Shown: piece after piece, positions 9,793-20,646 of the stretch
How the letters are laid out: each line of letters starts with the position of its first letter
Position numbering within the stretch: the stretch's first letter is position 1
Source of the DNA: Tubiluchus corallicola
Taxonomy: Eukaryota > Priapulida > Priapulimorpha > Priapulimorphida > Tubiluchidae
Reading direction: 5' to 3'
NCBI GenBank assembly: GCA_030141605.1
Contig: JAQGDQ010001025.1
Coordinates: 25,001-69,274, forward strand
DNA length: 44,274 bases
Program-made: the position numbers and the translations under genes
The notes under the pieces: generated by a model
Told to the model about the DNA's origin: nothing
Database searches by the model: none
The model's input: the letters and a program-made list of their open reading frames with translations, nothing else

Positions 9793-10261
9793 CCGTTTCA
9801 GTCACAAATTATTTTTTTAATAAAAAAGAATTTTTTGATTTGGTACTTTTGTTCAGTATGTCCATCTTGTTTACACATAATAATTATTTTTTGTACCTGT
9901 GTCCGCGTGCTAAATATAGCCTGTATCCCACGAGATACATTGGGATTCAATGGAAGCATAAAATGTGCTTTATTTTGCAACTGCTGATAATTTAGTATCA
10001 TCATGAAGTATTTAAGACATTTAGTATGCATGCTATACTGATCTGTACAAAGTCGTCTCTAAAGTACTGTACCTTGCGCAGTTTTTTATGCTATGTAGAT
10101 TTTCTAGTTTGTCATTTTATCACCATTTTAGTCTATTGTTATTGGCTTAAATCAAAATAACTATTAACAGATCAAATAACCGTCAGTTTTAAAATTTTAT
10201 TATTAATTTTAAAGGCAGAAAATATTCTCGTATCCCACGGGATACAACCGGTATGAAAGGG
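9793..10261. mobile_element. piggyBac-like MITE, copy 2, in the GT31 intron
   Basis: Reverse-oriented relative of 4560-5008, flanked by TTAA at 9789-9792 and 10262-10265. The ends are CCGTTTCAG and TATGAAAGGG. Hairpins GTATCCCACGAGATAC (9923-9938) and GTATCCCACGGGATAC (10230-10245) lie near each end. Relative to copy 1, both stems have changed but remain paired or nearly so. Confidence 0.8.
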
Positions 10262-10731
10262 TTAAGTAAAAATGTTCTTCCTAAGATCTAATTAGATGAA
10301 CTTCTATTGTGTTCTTCTTTGAGCCTAGTTCATTATCAAGTTAAGCTAAACTTTATGTCAAACTTGACAGCAAAGACTGATCATTGAAAAAGACAAAAAA
10401 CAAATGCGTAAACGACTAATCATTTCGTGAATGAGAACAAATGCATCCTGATTTTTATCCTAATTGTTACAGATTTAAAAAATATTTTATTTATTTGCAT
10501 TGCACTTAACCTTGTGACTTTTTCAGTCGCTGTCTTATTTATGTTTTGCCAAGACTAGGTTTTCTTGTTCATAAAAATAAGGCTAACTCAATTGAACGCT
10601 TCAGGCATTATTGTAATCATGAAGCATTATGTCCTCAACATTATGACAACATATTCAGACAATACGAAGTTAATCAACTTCCATACTGTTGACAGTGTCA
10701 CACTGATAACATGTCTGATTTTCGTTTCTAG

Positions 10732-11117
10732 GTAGAAGACGGATGGATGAATATTTTTTGCTGTTTTCTGGAGACATTGTTCAATTATTGCTACACAAGT
10801 TGCACCAAGGAACACTTCTGTGCGATGCACGTGGTGGCATAGCAGCAAGAATGTGGTTGTATCACATGGAAAATGTTACCTATTTAGACGACAATGAGAG
10901 CATTCTTATGACTTACTACAGTCATCTGAGGTACCGAGGTCCTGCCATGTGCGACAAAATCATAGTGGTGCACCACGTGTATCCACCAGAACCAATGAGA
11001 CTTTGGGACTTGGTAAAAGATTCACCACTTCGCACTAACAACACTAACAGCTTTTTTCAAAGTTGCCCACTAGGAGATGGAAAACCTGACTACGATTCTT
11101 TTATACTGTCACAATGA
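10732..11117 (+). CDS. GT31 beta-1,3-glycosyltransferase, 3' terminal exon
   Basis: The acceptor TTCGTTTCTAG precedes an exon that joins 9724 in phase (GGT codon split one plus two). It encodes the C-terminal half: FLLFSGDIVQLLLHKL, the acidic LDDNESILMTYYSHL that stands where the family has an (E/D)DV motif, and HHVYPPEPMRLWDLV, ending at TGA. It is intact and uses no odd codons, unlike its neighbour exon. This suggests that the gene was functional until recently or still is in some alleles. Confidence 0.75.
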
Positions 11118-12199
11118 AACCCATAAAATACGAGCTTTTTACCCGGGATATCAAGCAAGGTTTTTCAAAAAACTTGCTAATAGCTCAGAAACATTGTAAC
11201 ATTGTCAGGCAATAATACTTGACCATCACCATGGATAATTTTACTTTGCATATTTTACCATATTTAACAGTTTTGCATCGTACAGTTGAAGGCTCACTCT
11301 ATGACAATCATTGTTGGTTGGTAAAAAACAATTTTCTGTCTTGCATTCTTAGACTGTTATCGTATCAGTTATTCATGTTAATCAGAACCTATTTTTTGCC
11401 TTGTGACTTTCAGTCAGCAAAAATGGTCGATGGAAACTGTGACAACTCTTTGGTTATAGGTAAGTTCTCGCTGCTCTCACCTTTTGTGGTGCTCTACCTT
11501 GCAAACCACACAAAACTTTTTCAGTTCTGACTTACAATAATCGAGATTTGAAAGTAGAGCTATCTGTTTCTAAGCTGTTTTGATTGACGATTATCGCTTT
11601 TTAACACTTTTTACACCTATAAGACCTAAAATCGCACAAGAAGTTTTACAGGGCAACCAAATTATTATAAAATTTTAATAATACACTAGCAAAGGCCCCG
11701 CAAAAAAAGTTGCGTATAAATACCCTTATAATCAATAATGCGTGAACATCCTACATAGTCCTCATTTATAAAGCAAAGCCACTAGCAGCTTTTACTGAAT
11801 TAGAGTTATAAGGTTATAAGCAGAGTATATTTGATGACGTCAGAACAATGACTTTGCGTCAGCAGTCTTCCAAGCGAAAATTGTCAAAAATGCAACATCC
11901 AATTAACTCTTCGTCACTCCCCAGGAAGGAAGCGTCCTAAAATGCAGCCCATATCAACGTCTAGTCCTGTTTATCCTCTTTCAAAAGAGTTGTATATCTT
12001 CTTCCGAGAGTTCCACCAGGCACCGCTTCCAAAATTTCGAAAAAATCGGGAGTTGGGTCCGGGAAAACGCCCGTTGCGTTGTGCCATCACCCTCCTGAAA
12101 TAAGAGGTATAAGTTTTGCAAAAAACGGCCATTTTTGGAGGTTTTTTGCCACCCGTTTGCCCCGGTGGGCCCGATTCGAAAAATAAACCCCAATGAGAC
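11118..12199. other. Intergenic; contains a GC-richer patch
   Basis: A possible tiny exon lies at about 11414-11461 (TTTCAG|TCAGC to GTTATAG|GTAAGT) with no known similarity. Bases 11930-12190 are richer in GC than their surroundings and carry a 70-codon minus-strand frame. They end where the next LTR begins and may be part of an unrecognised repeat. Confidence 0.35.
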
Positions 12200-13703
12200 T
12201 GTTATGAATAAATTTCGGAATCATGAATTAAGTGATTAATTAATGGAGCTATCAACTTCATTAGATTATGTTGATAAAGAGACCTCCTAATTGGATTAGA
12301 TAAATTTATTAAAAGAATATGGGAACTCACTTAGCTGATAAAGCATATATTTAATGCGAGGCAAGAGATTATCGTCACAAGAGTTTGTGTTTACAAGGAA
12401 TAGAACAGGTGTTCATTTAGAGAGTAAAAGTTTGTCACAGGTGTTTGAGTTTAGGAGAAGCGAAGCTGATTTTTATAACATTGCGTGGTTAGATAATAAA
12501 ACTCATGTTATATTATGCGGAGTTGCTGAACTAATTGTGAAGAAGCAGAAAGTGGTTCTTTTCTTGAACAGAGTTTATTGCCCAAGCGAAGCAAAGAGAA
12601 AAGGATGGAGAGTCAGACAGCGGTTTTCTCATGCAAGGAGCTGTGTTAGAAAAACACCTGGGTGGTTATAAAACTTACAAGCCCAGGGTGACCTTTGAAC
12701 TATTGCGGCAATACGGCGTTACCGCTAAAGCGGACGCGGTTGCGAGAGATTGCAGCGTTAGCACGCAATGTGATGAAATCTCCGCGTGGATATATAAGAC
12801 GATTGTCTTGAGGAACGGGGAGGCTGCGAGTGAGTTGGAACTGAGTGGTTGTGGGTTAACCACGTGCCGAGAGAGAGGCTGAGGAAGCAAGAGACGTAAG
12901 ACGTGGACATCGAATCTGCGTACTCAACTGTTGCGCACTGGATCTACGATAGTCTTGCAACGGATTTGGAATTGACCAATTGAACAGTCGTCATTGGTCA
13001 TTCCACCAAGTTAAGTTATCTTAACATATCGTAACTTGAGAGCAACTCTGCATAGTAAATTCACAGTGTAATAGACACCTTAAGTGTAACGTGTAGTTGA
13101 CTGTAATTGTATACTTCACATTGTAATCAGCAACTTAAGTGCGAAGCAAGGAAATAGTTAAGTGAAGCTGATTAGTGTCTCTTGGAGCTAATTATTAATT
13201 GTGAGCGTCTTTGGCGATTAAGATCAAACATTGTAATATTAGTTGACTAAGAGTAATTGTTGTAAACAATAAACGGATTTCGCTTTAACTTAAATGAATA
13301 GTTTGAGTATGCTTATAGGTGTTTCAGTTAAGCAACATTAAATCCTGTAAACGAATCTGAAGATTTGCTGTGTACATTAAGTAATTTACGAGTTCAATTG
13401 CGGGAACTTTTGCTAGTAAGCTTTAGAGATTAAGACTCTTATCACAACGCGGAGTCATAGAAACAGTCTTGTGGGAAGATATCATAGGTCTATAGACTTT
13501 ATCTTAAGCTCTAGGAGCCAGGTTGTGAATAACCTTATAGCAATTAGTGTAATAGAGGCAAATCACTCTTTAAATGAGTCGTGTGTCTTAGGTCACGTGT
13601 TATACGATCACGAGCGAGAGATAAGAATCAATATTAATTAGAGAGATTAATATAACATGATAATTGGTACTAGTGACCATAGTATTAAAGACACCACCAT
13701 AAC
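12200..13703 (+). mobile_element. Long LTR (about 1.5 kb) followed by a primer-binding site
   Basis: It starts TGTTATGAATAAATTT and ends ACCACCATAAC just before a primer-site-like TGG. A TATA box (GGATATATAAGACG) lies near 12790. The start, the block around TTAATTAATGGAGCTATC and the 3' part resemble the reverse complement of 35449-36853, so both belong to one LTR family. Several open frames inside it (for example 12354-12671) read through LTR sequence and are not taken as genes. Confidence 0.65.
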
Positions 13704-13722
13704 TGGTGAGCCGTGACCAAGA
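13704..13722 (+). other. Primer-binding site-like sequence
   Basis: TGGTGAGCCGTGACCAAG abuts the LTR end, as expected for a minus-strand primer site. The tRNA is not identified with confidence; it resembles the site at 8797 in the CCGTGACC core. Confidence 0.5.
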
Positions 13723-14189
13723 TAAACACCATAAGACCACACAGATCGAGACCTTTCGTTTGATATATAGATCGCCGCAAATGGCGCCGTCGTCGAAACT
13801 GTAGCCTCGAATCTTATATATTAAGCCCATACCAGAAACAAGGCATAGAAACCAACAGGGCATTGTGCAAAAGAGACGGCAACCGAGCACACTCAAAGGT
13901 GTCAAAATGAATTTACTTCTCACTTCTGCAGTTTCTTTTTTCATTCTCTTTCTTCTTCTATACTTACACTTCACGTTACATTAAATGATACGTTTGAAAA
14001 CAATTACATATCGTATATACTAGAGCTATATTCTAATATGAAATGCTCTAACCCTTTTTAAACTTGAAAACAGCACATTCATTTTCAATATTGTCAGGCA
14101 GATGATTCCTAAAATTTAACAAAATGCTGAGCAACATTCCTGAGTACGAACATAACCTAAATAAGGATATTTGTAACATGTATTGTAAT
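13723..14189 (+). other. Leader/interior remnant of the LTR element
   Basis: This is where gag should begin, but only a 25-codon hydrophobic frame (ATG at 13906) is present before the sequence decays to AT-rich DNA. No protease, reverse transcriptase or integrase is visible. Confidence 0.4.
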
Positions 14190-15335
14190 GCTTCACATTC
14201 GATTTATCAGATTCAGAAGAAAGCCATTCAGTTCAATCTGTTCCTGTCGTTTCACTCAAGGTTACAGGTTGTGCAAGATTTACAAGGGGATTCACATTAA
14301 AGTTTACGTTGATAGAATCATGGTAGGTTCTCAATTAATTGAGCAATAGCTTGATGCAGCAAATTGTTCTGTATAACTACTCTTGTTTTTGCACCCCTAG
14401 CAAAAGATCTTGTTACACCCTGTATATACTTACAAAGCGTTCAGACTAGGAAGTTTTCTGTCTTACAGCAAACCCTCAAGTGTGAACTGCCTTGCGAGTT
14501 ACTGTCGACAAGAAATTGCAAATTCTCTGATTATTCTTACAAACACGGGGAAGTAGGAAACCTCTTTAAAGGCAGAAACTTTTCGTTTAATCAAAAGCAA
14601 AAAAAAACAAAAAAAAAACAATGAATATCAGAAAAAACGCATCTAGTGGTAGGCTACAAAACTATTTTTTAAAGAAATATAATGATAACAGGAAAGAACA
14701 AGTTAAGATTTTACAGAAACACAACATACAAATACCATATGTGCCACACTTTCGGACTATAATAAACAACACAGAGGTAAAACATAACAAAAAAAAATTG
14801 CATAAACGATCATGACCTACAAATTGAAAAAGGCAGAATATATATATCAACAAGAAAATTAAAGACGCTGTTCCTTCTCTATTAGAAATACAAAACGTGC
14901 AAAACCCGATAGAGGATGAACAACACTTCGTATCTGAATGCCCTTGCTACATATAAAGAAATCAGACAATATGAAAATCGTTTTATAATTTTAGTTTTTT
15001 TGCAGTTCAGTCTTTTCCATACTTTTTAACTCCAATAATAAGTCTTAATTTAACTATTTTGGTGTCTTTATCTGTGAGTGCATCATGCCCCATAGGCCAT
15101 ACCAAACAATAACGAGGAATGCTGGCGGGACATAATATTATTTTGTATAATGTAAATAATAGATTTTTCATGTTATCAAGCCTAGTTAATTAGTAATTAA
15201 ACTTTTTTGTATGTATACATAGCTTTTTCGTGTAATACGTGTAGTTATAGTTAAGTCACAGCCAATTTTGCCACTGTGTGTACTTTTCACTTATTTGAGC
15301 AAATAAAACTGAATTGAAATCGAATTGAATTGATA
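14190..15335 (+). mobile_element. 3' end of a decayed non-LTR retrotransposon
   Basis: Two short stretches look like the end of a LINE reverse-transcriptase ORF: IYQIQKKAIQF near 14200-14240 and, near 14905-14945, PIEDEQHFVSECPCY (the C-terminal D-E-x-H-F-x-x-x-C-P pattern). They are in different frames with stops between them. A 380-bp 3' UTR follows, ending in short GAATTGAA-type repeats at about 15308-15333. Clade uncertain (CR1/L2/jockey group). Confidence 0.45.
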
Positions 15336-16363
15336 CTTACTGAATACACTTGGGAGTTTCTTGGCGAGAAAACTTCCTAATCTGAACGCATTGTTAATCT
15401 CCAAGAACTATCAGTAACGCTTTTTGTTGGCGTAGCACCGAATATATAAGTCTGGCGCCATCTCTCGGCTGATAAAATATGTGCCGGCCAAAAATCTCAA
15501 CATTGAAACTTTGGAGTCGCCGCGGCAGAGATAGACGTATAGCACGATGCGTTCATGCGCTTGCAGAATTCGCACTTAATATGCGGAATACGGATAATGA
15601 ATTATTGGGGATATGTGGATGCGGATCTTTAATGCGTAAATCGCGCATTTTACGCGAAACTGCAGCATGAAAAAGCCACTTGTGTAAGGTAAATTTTCAA
15701 GTGTTTGCACAAAAAGTTTGCCCAATTGCAGTTCGTTAAGCATTCCCTTGCTTGGACATTAAAAGACTTGTTGCCCCATTAACTGCCTTTAATCACTAGT
15801 TTAATTTAAGATGTTCATATCACTTCTTGCTTTTTTATTTTACCTGAAAATTCCTAGACTCAAACAGTGCTTATAATTATAAGTAATTATTGTAATTTTT
15901 ACTCGAGCCTATTATGGTTTGTGGTGTGATGGGCATGATATGGTTGAGTGATGTACTATGTACATCGTGCGGTGTGAGTTGTCGTTGACGGCTTACAAGC
16001 ACAATTGGGGTCTGGCTAGCAATTTATTATTGACTCGCGATTATAACTGCTACCTTCATACAAAACTGTTATAGGGCACACATGGCAAGCTTAGTTGTTG
16101 CCTATATATTTGCGTAATGCGATGCGAGAATAGTCAAATAACACTCAATTTGCGGATTATTTACAGTTTCGGATTTTGCGTTTGCGGATAAACAAGAAAG
16201 TGATACCTGCCTTTTCTGGCCGCGGCTCCAGCGCATGTGCTCGTCCAGCACTGAGCATACACAGATAAGTTGATGGTTGGAACTAAGTTTTTTATTAAAG
16301 CTCTTTAAATCTTGATTCCTGAAGAAAAGTGTTATAAACTCGCGAAATAGCTTTAAAAGAAAA
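15336..16363. other. Intergenic, possible promoter patch
   Basis: No gene recognised. A TATA-like GAATATATAAG near 15439 is followed by GGCGCCATCTCTCGGC (15454-15469), whose complement resembles a CTCF-type core (AGATGGCGC). A 64-codon frame at 15479-15670 has no similarity I know. The last 300 bp should contain the promoter of the next gene. Confidence 0.3.
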
Positions 16364-16470
16364 ATGAAATTTTCTTTCAAAAGCATTGATAATTTTGTGT
16401 GCTCGCACTATGAGAAGTTGATAGAAGACGCTAGACCTATACATTATGGAACGGCCGGCTTTGGGGGCAA
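16364..16470 (+). CDS. PGM3: Phosphoacetylglucosamine mutase-like first exon
   Basis: ATG at 16364 opens a 35-codon frame ending at a strong donor (GGGGGCAA|GTAAGTG). The peptide ends HYEKLIEDARPIHYGTAGFGG. The core YGTAGF with a preceding helix is the N-terminal signature of PGM3/AGM1 (QYGTAGFR in most), which interconverts GlcNAc-6-P and GlcNAc-1-P on the way to UDP-GlcNAc. The usual arginine after GTAGF is glycine here. No later exon (the active-site serine in TASHNP, for example) was found downstream. This is therefore either the first exon of a gene with a very long intron now filled by transposons, or a stranded pseudo-exon. Confidence 0.5.
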
Positions 16471-16698
16471 GTAAGTGACTATGTGTTCTCCTTGTATTAT
16501 CTGAAAAATTATACCAGGCATTATATATATATATATAGCCCAATTACAATATTGAGGTTCTCTATAATATATTCAAAAATAAAATATTGCGGTTTATAGG
16601 TGCATTAAACTGTCACAGGTTGCCATTGATTTTTTTCTTTGGGATGAAACACCGTTGTATCCCATAAAATGGCATAAATGTAATTATGCATTACTTTT
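16471..16698 (+). other. Start of presumed PGM3-like intron
   Basis: AT-rich, with a short (TA)n run at 16515-16538 and a fragment of the piggyBac-like MITE (GTTGTATCCCAT, near 16650). Confidence 0.4.
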
Positions 16699-16699
16699 C

Positions 16700-17290
16700 T
16701 AAGTTTGGTGACAATTGTTGGAGGCAGTCAAAATTCCATCAGACAAAAGATCTCCTGTTAAAGGATCACCAATCAAAGGTCTACCACAGTTGACCCAATT
16801 TACCATTTTTGTATGAAGGTTTGCCTGTTGGTTTTTCAGTAGGTGTGGGCACTGAATTCTTATCCTTTTGAATTGCGTCAGTGTCTTCAACATACCACTC
16901 CATGGTTCTGATCAAATAATTTAGTTTCCACCTTGAACCATGGGTCATACCAGAGCACATTCTACGTAATTCATTGTTTATGTTAGCTGTAAGATGCCTG
17001 GTAATCTGTCTGACTAAGTAATGCTCTTCCTCATACCCCAACATGGCCAAAGTTCTCAATATTGACTCAATTTTGTCGAGAAACTTTCGAAGGGATGTAG
17101 CATTTGGTGCAACTGTATCTAAATTTTCAAGCAAGTCTAGGTTTCTCTCTATCAAATCATCTTTCTTTAAAAATCGCTTTACCAAATGATTGACTGCCTG
17201 CTGATAACTTTCGGGTATGGCTGGGTAGGATTTCACAATTTCTAGCGGAACACCCTTTAAAGACATTTTTAGGTAATTCAATTTTTTCAT
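16700..17290 (-). pseudogene. BEL/Pao-type gag (DUF1759), C-terminal part
   Basis: The minus-strand frame 17290-16781 encodes the second half of the DUF1759 gag domain: LNYLKMSLKGVPLEIV, YQQAVNHLVKRFLKKDDLI, LRKFLDKIESILRTLAMLG. It then enters a polar tail with a possible frameshift near 16800 into a short second frame. In BEL/Pao elements this domain forms the virus-like particle. The protease, RT and integrase that should follow are absent. The first half of the domain is at 18219-18524, separated by a 0.97-kb insert. Confidence 0.75.
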
Positions 17291-18262
17291 TTCTTTGTGG
17301 TGTTTTTGTCTTGTTTGAAACCCACCTAACCTTTGCTACAATAAATAATGCCTTCGATGGGAGCGGACATGTTTGTTTACAAAAACTAACTATGCAACCC
17401 GCCGATAGAGGGCGCGCAACAAGAAAATCACGCCAATTGAGAGACGTTGGGATTCTCGATAAACAAATTAATTTACCGAAGATTATTTTTAGTAGAGCTT
17501 AAACAATTGTTACTATTTGTTAGCTGCAAAATCATTAGAAGAAAGTAGATGACAAAATAAACTGTAAAATAAGCAATTTAGTAGCTTATTAAGAAGATGC
17601 CAATGAAAATAAGTAGCAGTTGCTCAAAACCCTCATTTCACATGCAGTATGGTATCACTTGGCAACGCGCATACGCCGAGCATCGCGTTTGTGTATAAAG
17701 CAAGTGTTTTAGCGGAGTTCCATGCATTCACTGCCTTGCTGAGACAAAAGCAGAGAAAACAAAAACCTGAAGTAAAGGTGAGAAATTAAAACTCAAACTT
17801 CCAAGTTGAAGGATGAAATAACTCAAATTGCCACAGTCACATGAACTTGTGACTGAATTAAGGCAAAGATGTACAAATATTTATTTGACAAATCAAACAG
17901 CCCACTTCATTCTGAAATAGAATGATGCAACCTTAAATTAGCAATGCGTCATTTTCAACACTCAAATTGAAGTTTGCTCTGAATAATAAAGTTGAACCCA
18001 TGAACTTATATTGAAATGTTTACTCCTACTATCATTTTATTGTATCTGATTTATGATTAGAAAATAAACTGGTTAAACTTAATTTTTTTGTTTGCATTTT
18101 CTTCCACATGTTCAGTGTAATCCAATTTGGTACACATATGCAGAAATGGACCCAAACTTCACACCTACACTATTATTTTAGTGAGGTTAATGTACTGTGG
18201 TGCACACAATTCATTCCCCTAGACAACAAAAATATTGATGATGCCAAACAGTGCAAACCACA
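17291..18262. mobile_element. 0.97-kb insertion splitting the BEL/Pao gag
   Basis: The gag domain reads up to DLKDLM in one fragment and resumes KKLNYLKMS in the other. The codons flanking the gap line up at the junction with only CAT shared, which suggests a 3-bp target duplication. Intron splicing does not fit in frame. The insert contains GCCGATAGAGGGCGC (17401-17415), a TATA-like GTGTATAAAGC near 17691, and no transposase. Family unknown. Confidence 0.5.
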
Positions 18263-18835
18263 TTAAATCTTTCAGATCAGCACGTGTGTGAATCTCATCA
18301 TGAAAAATTGACCAGAAACCCTGAAAATCATCACCATCGCCCGAAAAAGTGGGTATTTGAAACTTGGGTAATCTCGAATTTCTAAAGTAGGCATCAGAAT
18401 CACTATCATTAGATGCCTGCGAAGCATGACATGCTTGTACTGGGGAAGCATACATACTTGCTAAACGGGAATGTGTCACTTTAGAAGTTTGAGCAATGAC
18501 AGACTCATGCAATGTATTTTCCATAACACCGTGTTTAGGTTTTGTTTAGAGTCTGCCATGTGACGATCACGTGATTCAAGATGTTCAAGACGTGATGCGA
18601 TCGAATCCATGGTTTGCATCATTGTATTGAAAACTGATGAAGGGGGATAATTCTGATCATCGTTAGCATTATAAAAATTACTGCAATATTCCTTAGTACC
18701 TGCCTGTCCAGCAAAGGCAGCATTGCCTGCATTTTTGATTTTTGAAGCAAACACCACAGAAGCTTTTGAAGTACTTGCTAGTTGATGTACAGGCTCTAGG
18801 GCAGATATAATCAAATTCTGTTGATTAAAGGGCAA
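18219..18835 (-). pseudogene. BEL/Pao-type gag, N-terminal part, frameshifted
   Basis: Two minus-strand frames overlap at about 18530. The upstream one (18835-18476) is a polar leader with a helix (TMMQTMDSIASRLEHLESR). The downstream one (18524-18219) contains LPKFQIPTFSGDGDDFQGFW, which is the diagnostic LP-x-L-x-x-P-x-F-x-G-D start of DUF1759. A single-base change at about 18530 puts them out of frame, so this gag is dead. Confidence 0.75.
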
Positions 18836-19143
18836 GAAAACGTTATATACATGTGAGTTGCAAACAATTCACACTGAAAAGTTATATCACGTAGCGTCAA
18901 TCTAATAGGTATATAATACTCACTTGCAGAGAGATACCGCTTACTTTTCAGTTTGAATGGGCTCGCTCAACCGCCTATTCTTCGCCATTAGGTGACGTAA
19001 TCGACTCGCACTAGTTATCTTCGAAAAGCGCAGTAATTGCGGCAGATTTGAAGATACTGCATATTGCACGACAACGCATGATTTATTGGTTCAGTGTTGT
19101 ATCAATTTTTTCATTGCGCCAGCTTTTGATAACTTTATTATAG
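18836..19143. other. Region between gag relic and P2X7-type exons
   Basis: It contains a GTGACGTAA cAMP-response-like site (about 18992) and a pyrimidine-rich tract leading to the acceptor at 19143. The first coding exon of the P2X7-type gene must lie upstream and was not found. Confidence 0.35.
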
Positions 19144-19300
19144 ATTGATCCGACGAAGAAGAAATCGTAATAGCGCAGCAAAATATATGATTGGAGTGGG
19201 ACTAAAAGGATTTCAGTTTCAACCGAAGAAGAAAACAGAAGCAAGTACAGAAAAGTCGGAAGAGTCGCCGGAATCAAGCAGTGACAGCAGTTGTGTTGAG
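19144..19300 (+). CDS. P2X7 ballast-domain-like protein, exon a
   Basis: Acceptor TTATTATAG, donor GAG|GTCAGT. The exon encodes a basic start (IRRRRNRN), a segment MIGVGLKGFQFQPKKK and an acidic/serine tail (STEKSEESPESSSDSS). Proteins carrying the zinc domain of the P2X7 C-terminus often have this kind of motif-plus-acidic-linker before the domain. It joins exon b at phase 0. Confidence 0.55.
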
Positions 19301-19994
19301 GTCAGTCTAAGCCACTTCGTTTTGCACTTTAGGTATTAATTATAAAAAAAATGATTTGCTTCTAATAATTATGTAAGTACTGTGTGCTAATTATATTTAG
19401 GCTGCTTTGTAACCTCGCTGGCTCCCTTTTTTGTTTGTGGCAGCAGTAGCTATTAAAATTGCTTATCTAATATCCAGATTAATATTTAAATTGCTGGTAC
19501 TGCTGTGTTTAATAACAGAATAGTAGAGGGAAATCAGGAAACTATCGCTTGTGCTAAGAACTCCATTTGTAATGATATTATTATTATGGTTCTCTACAAG
19601 AAAAATCCAACTTTGAACTTGTCCTCATTGTTTTATATATTTCCTGGTTTTTGGTCGGTTTGAATTATGGCATTTCCAAATAAGGTAGTTAAAACTGTGT
19701 GTCTTTTATATAACAAGTAAGTTGAAGTAACCCTTAGAGGGTCAAATATATTCTTCGAAACTCAACTTTTTCTCTTATTGACTTTGTACCATGAAGTTTT
19801 ATATGACATATTTATATTATACGTATGATAATTAGAGCATAATTTACTATAAGCCTTGTAGGCAAACAGTAGCTATCAAATTACTACAAAACATGGAAAC
19901 ACAAACATTTCCAAGAATTTAATGTGTAGCTAATTTAAATGCAAAACAGTAGTTAACTGGCTTACTAATTTCAGAGTTTTTTATCTTTTTTTAG

Positions 19995-20142
19995 GATATC
20001 ACTGCTGAGCCAAGTCGGTTAGACAATTTGGACTGGTGCTCTTGTACAAAATGTAATACAAATACAATCACTCAAGAAAGAGAATGTATTTGTTGCGGTG
20101 AAAAGGCTTCATTAAAAGATCTCATTGTTCAAGACATCGAAG
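19995..20142 (+). CDS. P2X7 ballast-domain-like protein, exon b (zinc-binding part)
   Basis: Acceptor TTTTTTTAG, donor GAAG|GTTCGG. It encodes RLDNLDWCSCTKCNT and RECICCGEKA. The pattern W-C-x-C-x2-C and, about 12 residues on, C-x-C-C is the cysteine cluster of the P2X7 C-terminal zinc-coordinating domain (PF20478). In vertebrates this is fused to a P2X channel; in many invertebrates it occurs without a channel. No P2X transmembrane or ectodomain sequence is visible here, so this should be a stand-alone domain protein of unknown role. Confidence 0.75.
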
Positions 20143-20516
20143 GTTCGGTATAGAATTATGTTACCAAAATAAAATATATAAATAATATATAATAAAACAA
20201 AGTTATGCTTACTCATCAATGGAAGTTATTGCTGTTTACGATAATGGGCCTGCATGGTGATTATACAAACTAAAGTGTATGTAAAAATCAATTTTCCTTA
20301 GGAGTACTTATTTAGAAATGATTAACAGATGCCAAATTTATGAAGGTCAATAAAACTATCATTTCGTGAAATTTTAAAAGAATATATCCATATATTGTCA
20401 AGCACTGTTCAAAATTGAAAATGTAATCTACGTTAGTTTTACCATTTTTACATTTTGAAATTGAATACTTATATAAACTGATTTCACTAATCAAATCATA
20501 TAATCATTTTACATAG

Positions 20517-20646
20517 GTACAAACTGCATTACATATAACCAAGAATTTGGAATACTGTGTCTCAACAAACCAGTTCTGAGAAATGTTCTTATTTGCTTGA
20601 ACAATGTTTGGAGAGACGCTTGGCCAGTTGACCCTCCATTAAACAT
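20517..20646 (+). CDS. P2X7 ballast-domain-like protein, exon c
   Basis: Acceptor TTTACATAG, donor AACAT|GTAAGC, phase-compatible with exon b (1+2). It encodes GTNCITYNQEFGILCLNKPV followed by a helix, matching the domain's C-I-T-x-(6)-F-x-x-x-C-L block. Three consecutive exons agree in phase and motif order, which makes a real gene likely. The next block (family pattern YRQF..W) was not found between here and 21443, so the gene may be truncated by the duplicated segment that starts there. Confidence 0.75.

Noticed and set aside
9798-10031. 77-codon frame repeated at 4815-5018
   Set aside because: Repetition is due to the MITE, which has no conserved coding pattern between copies.
12354-12882. 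Two overlapping frames of 105 and 83 codons
   Set aside because: They lie inside an LTR that also holds a TATA box; no similarity to gag or other proteins.
13600-13974. 124-codon minus-strand frame
   Set aside because: Spans the LTR end and primer site of an element on the other strand; composition looks random.
16102-16543. Minus-strand frames of 94 and 82 codons
   Set aside because: Antisense to the PGM3-like exon and its flank; no motif, AT-rich composition.
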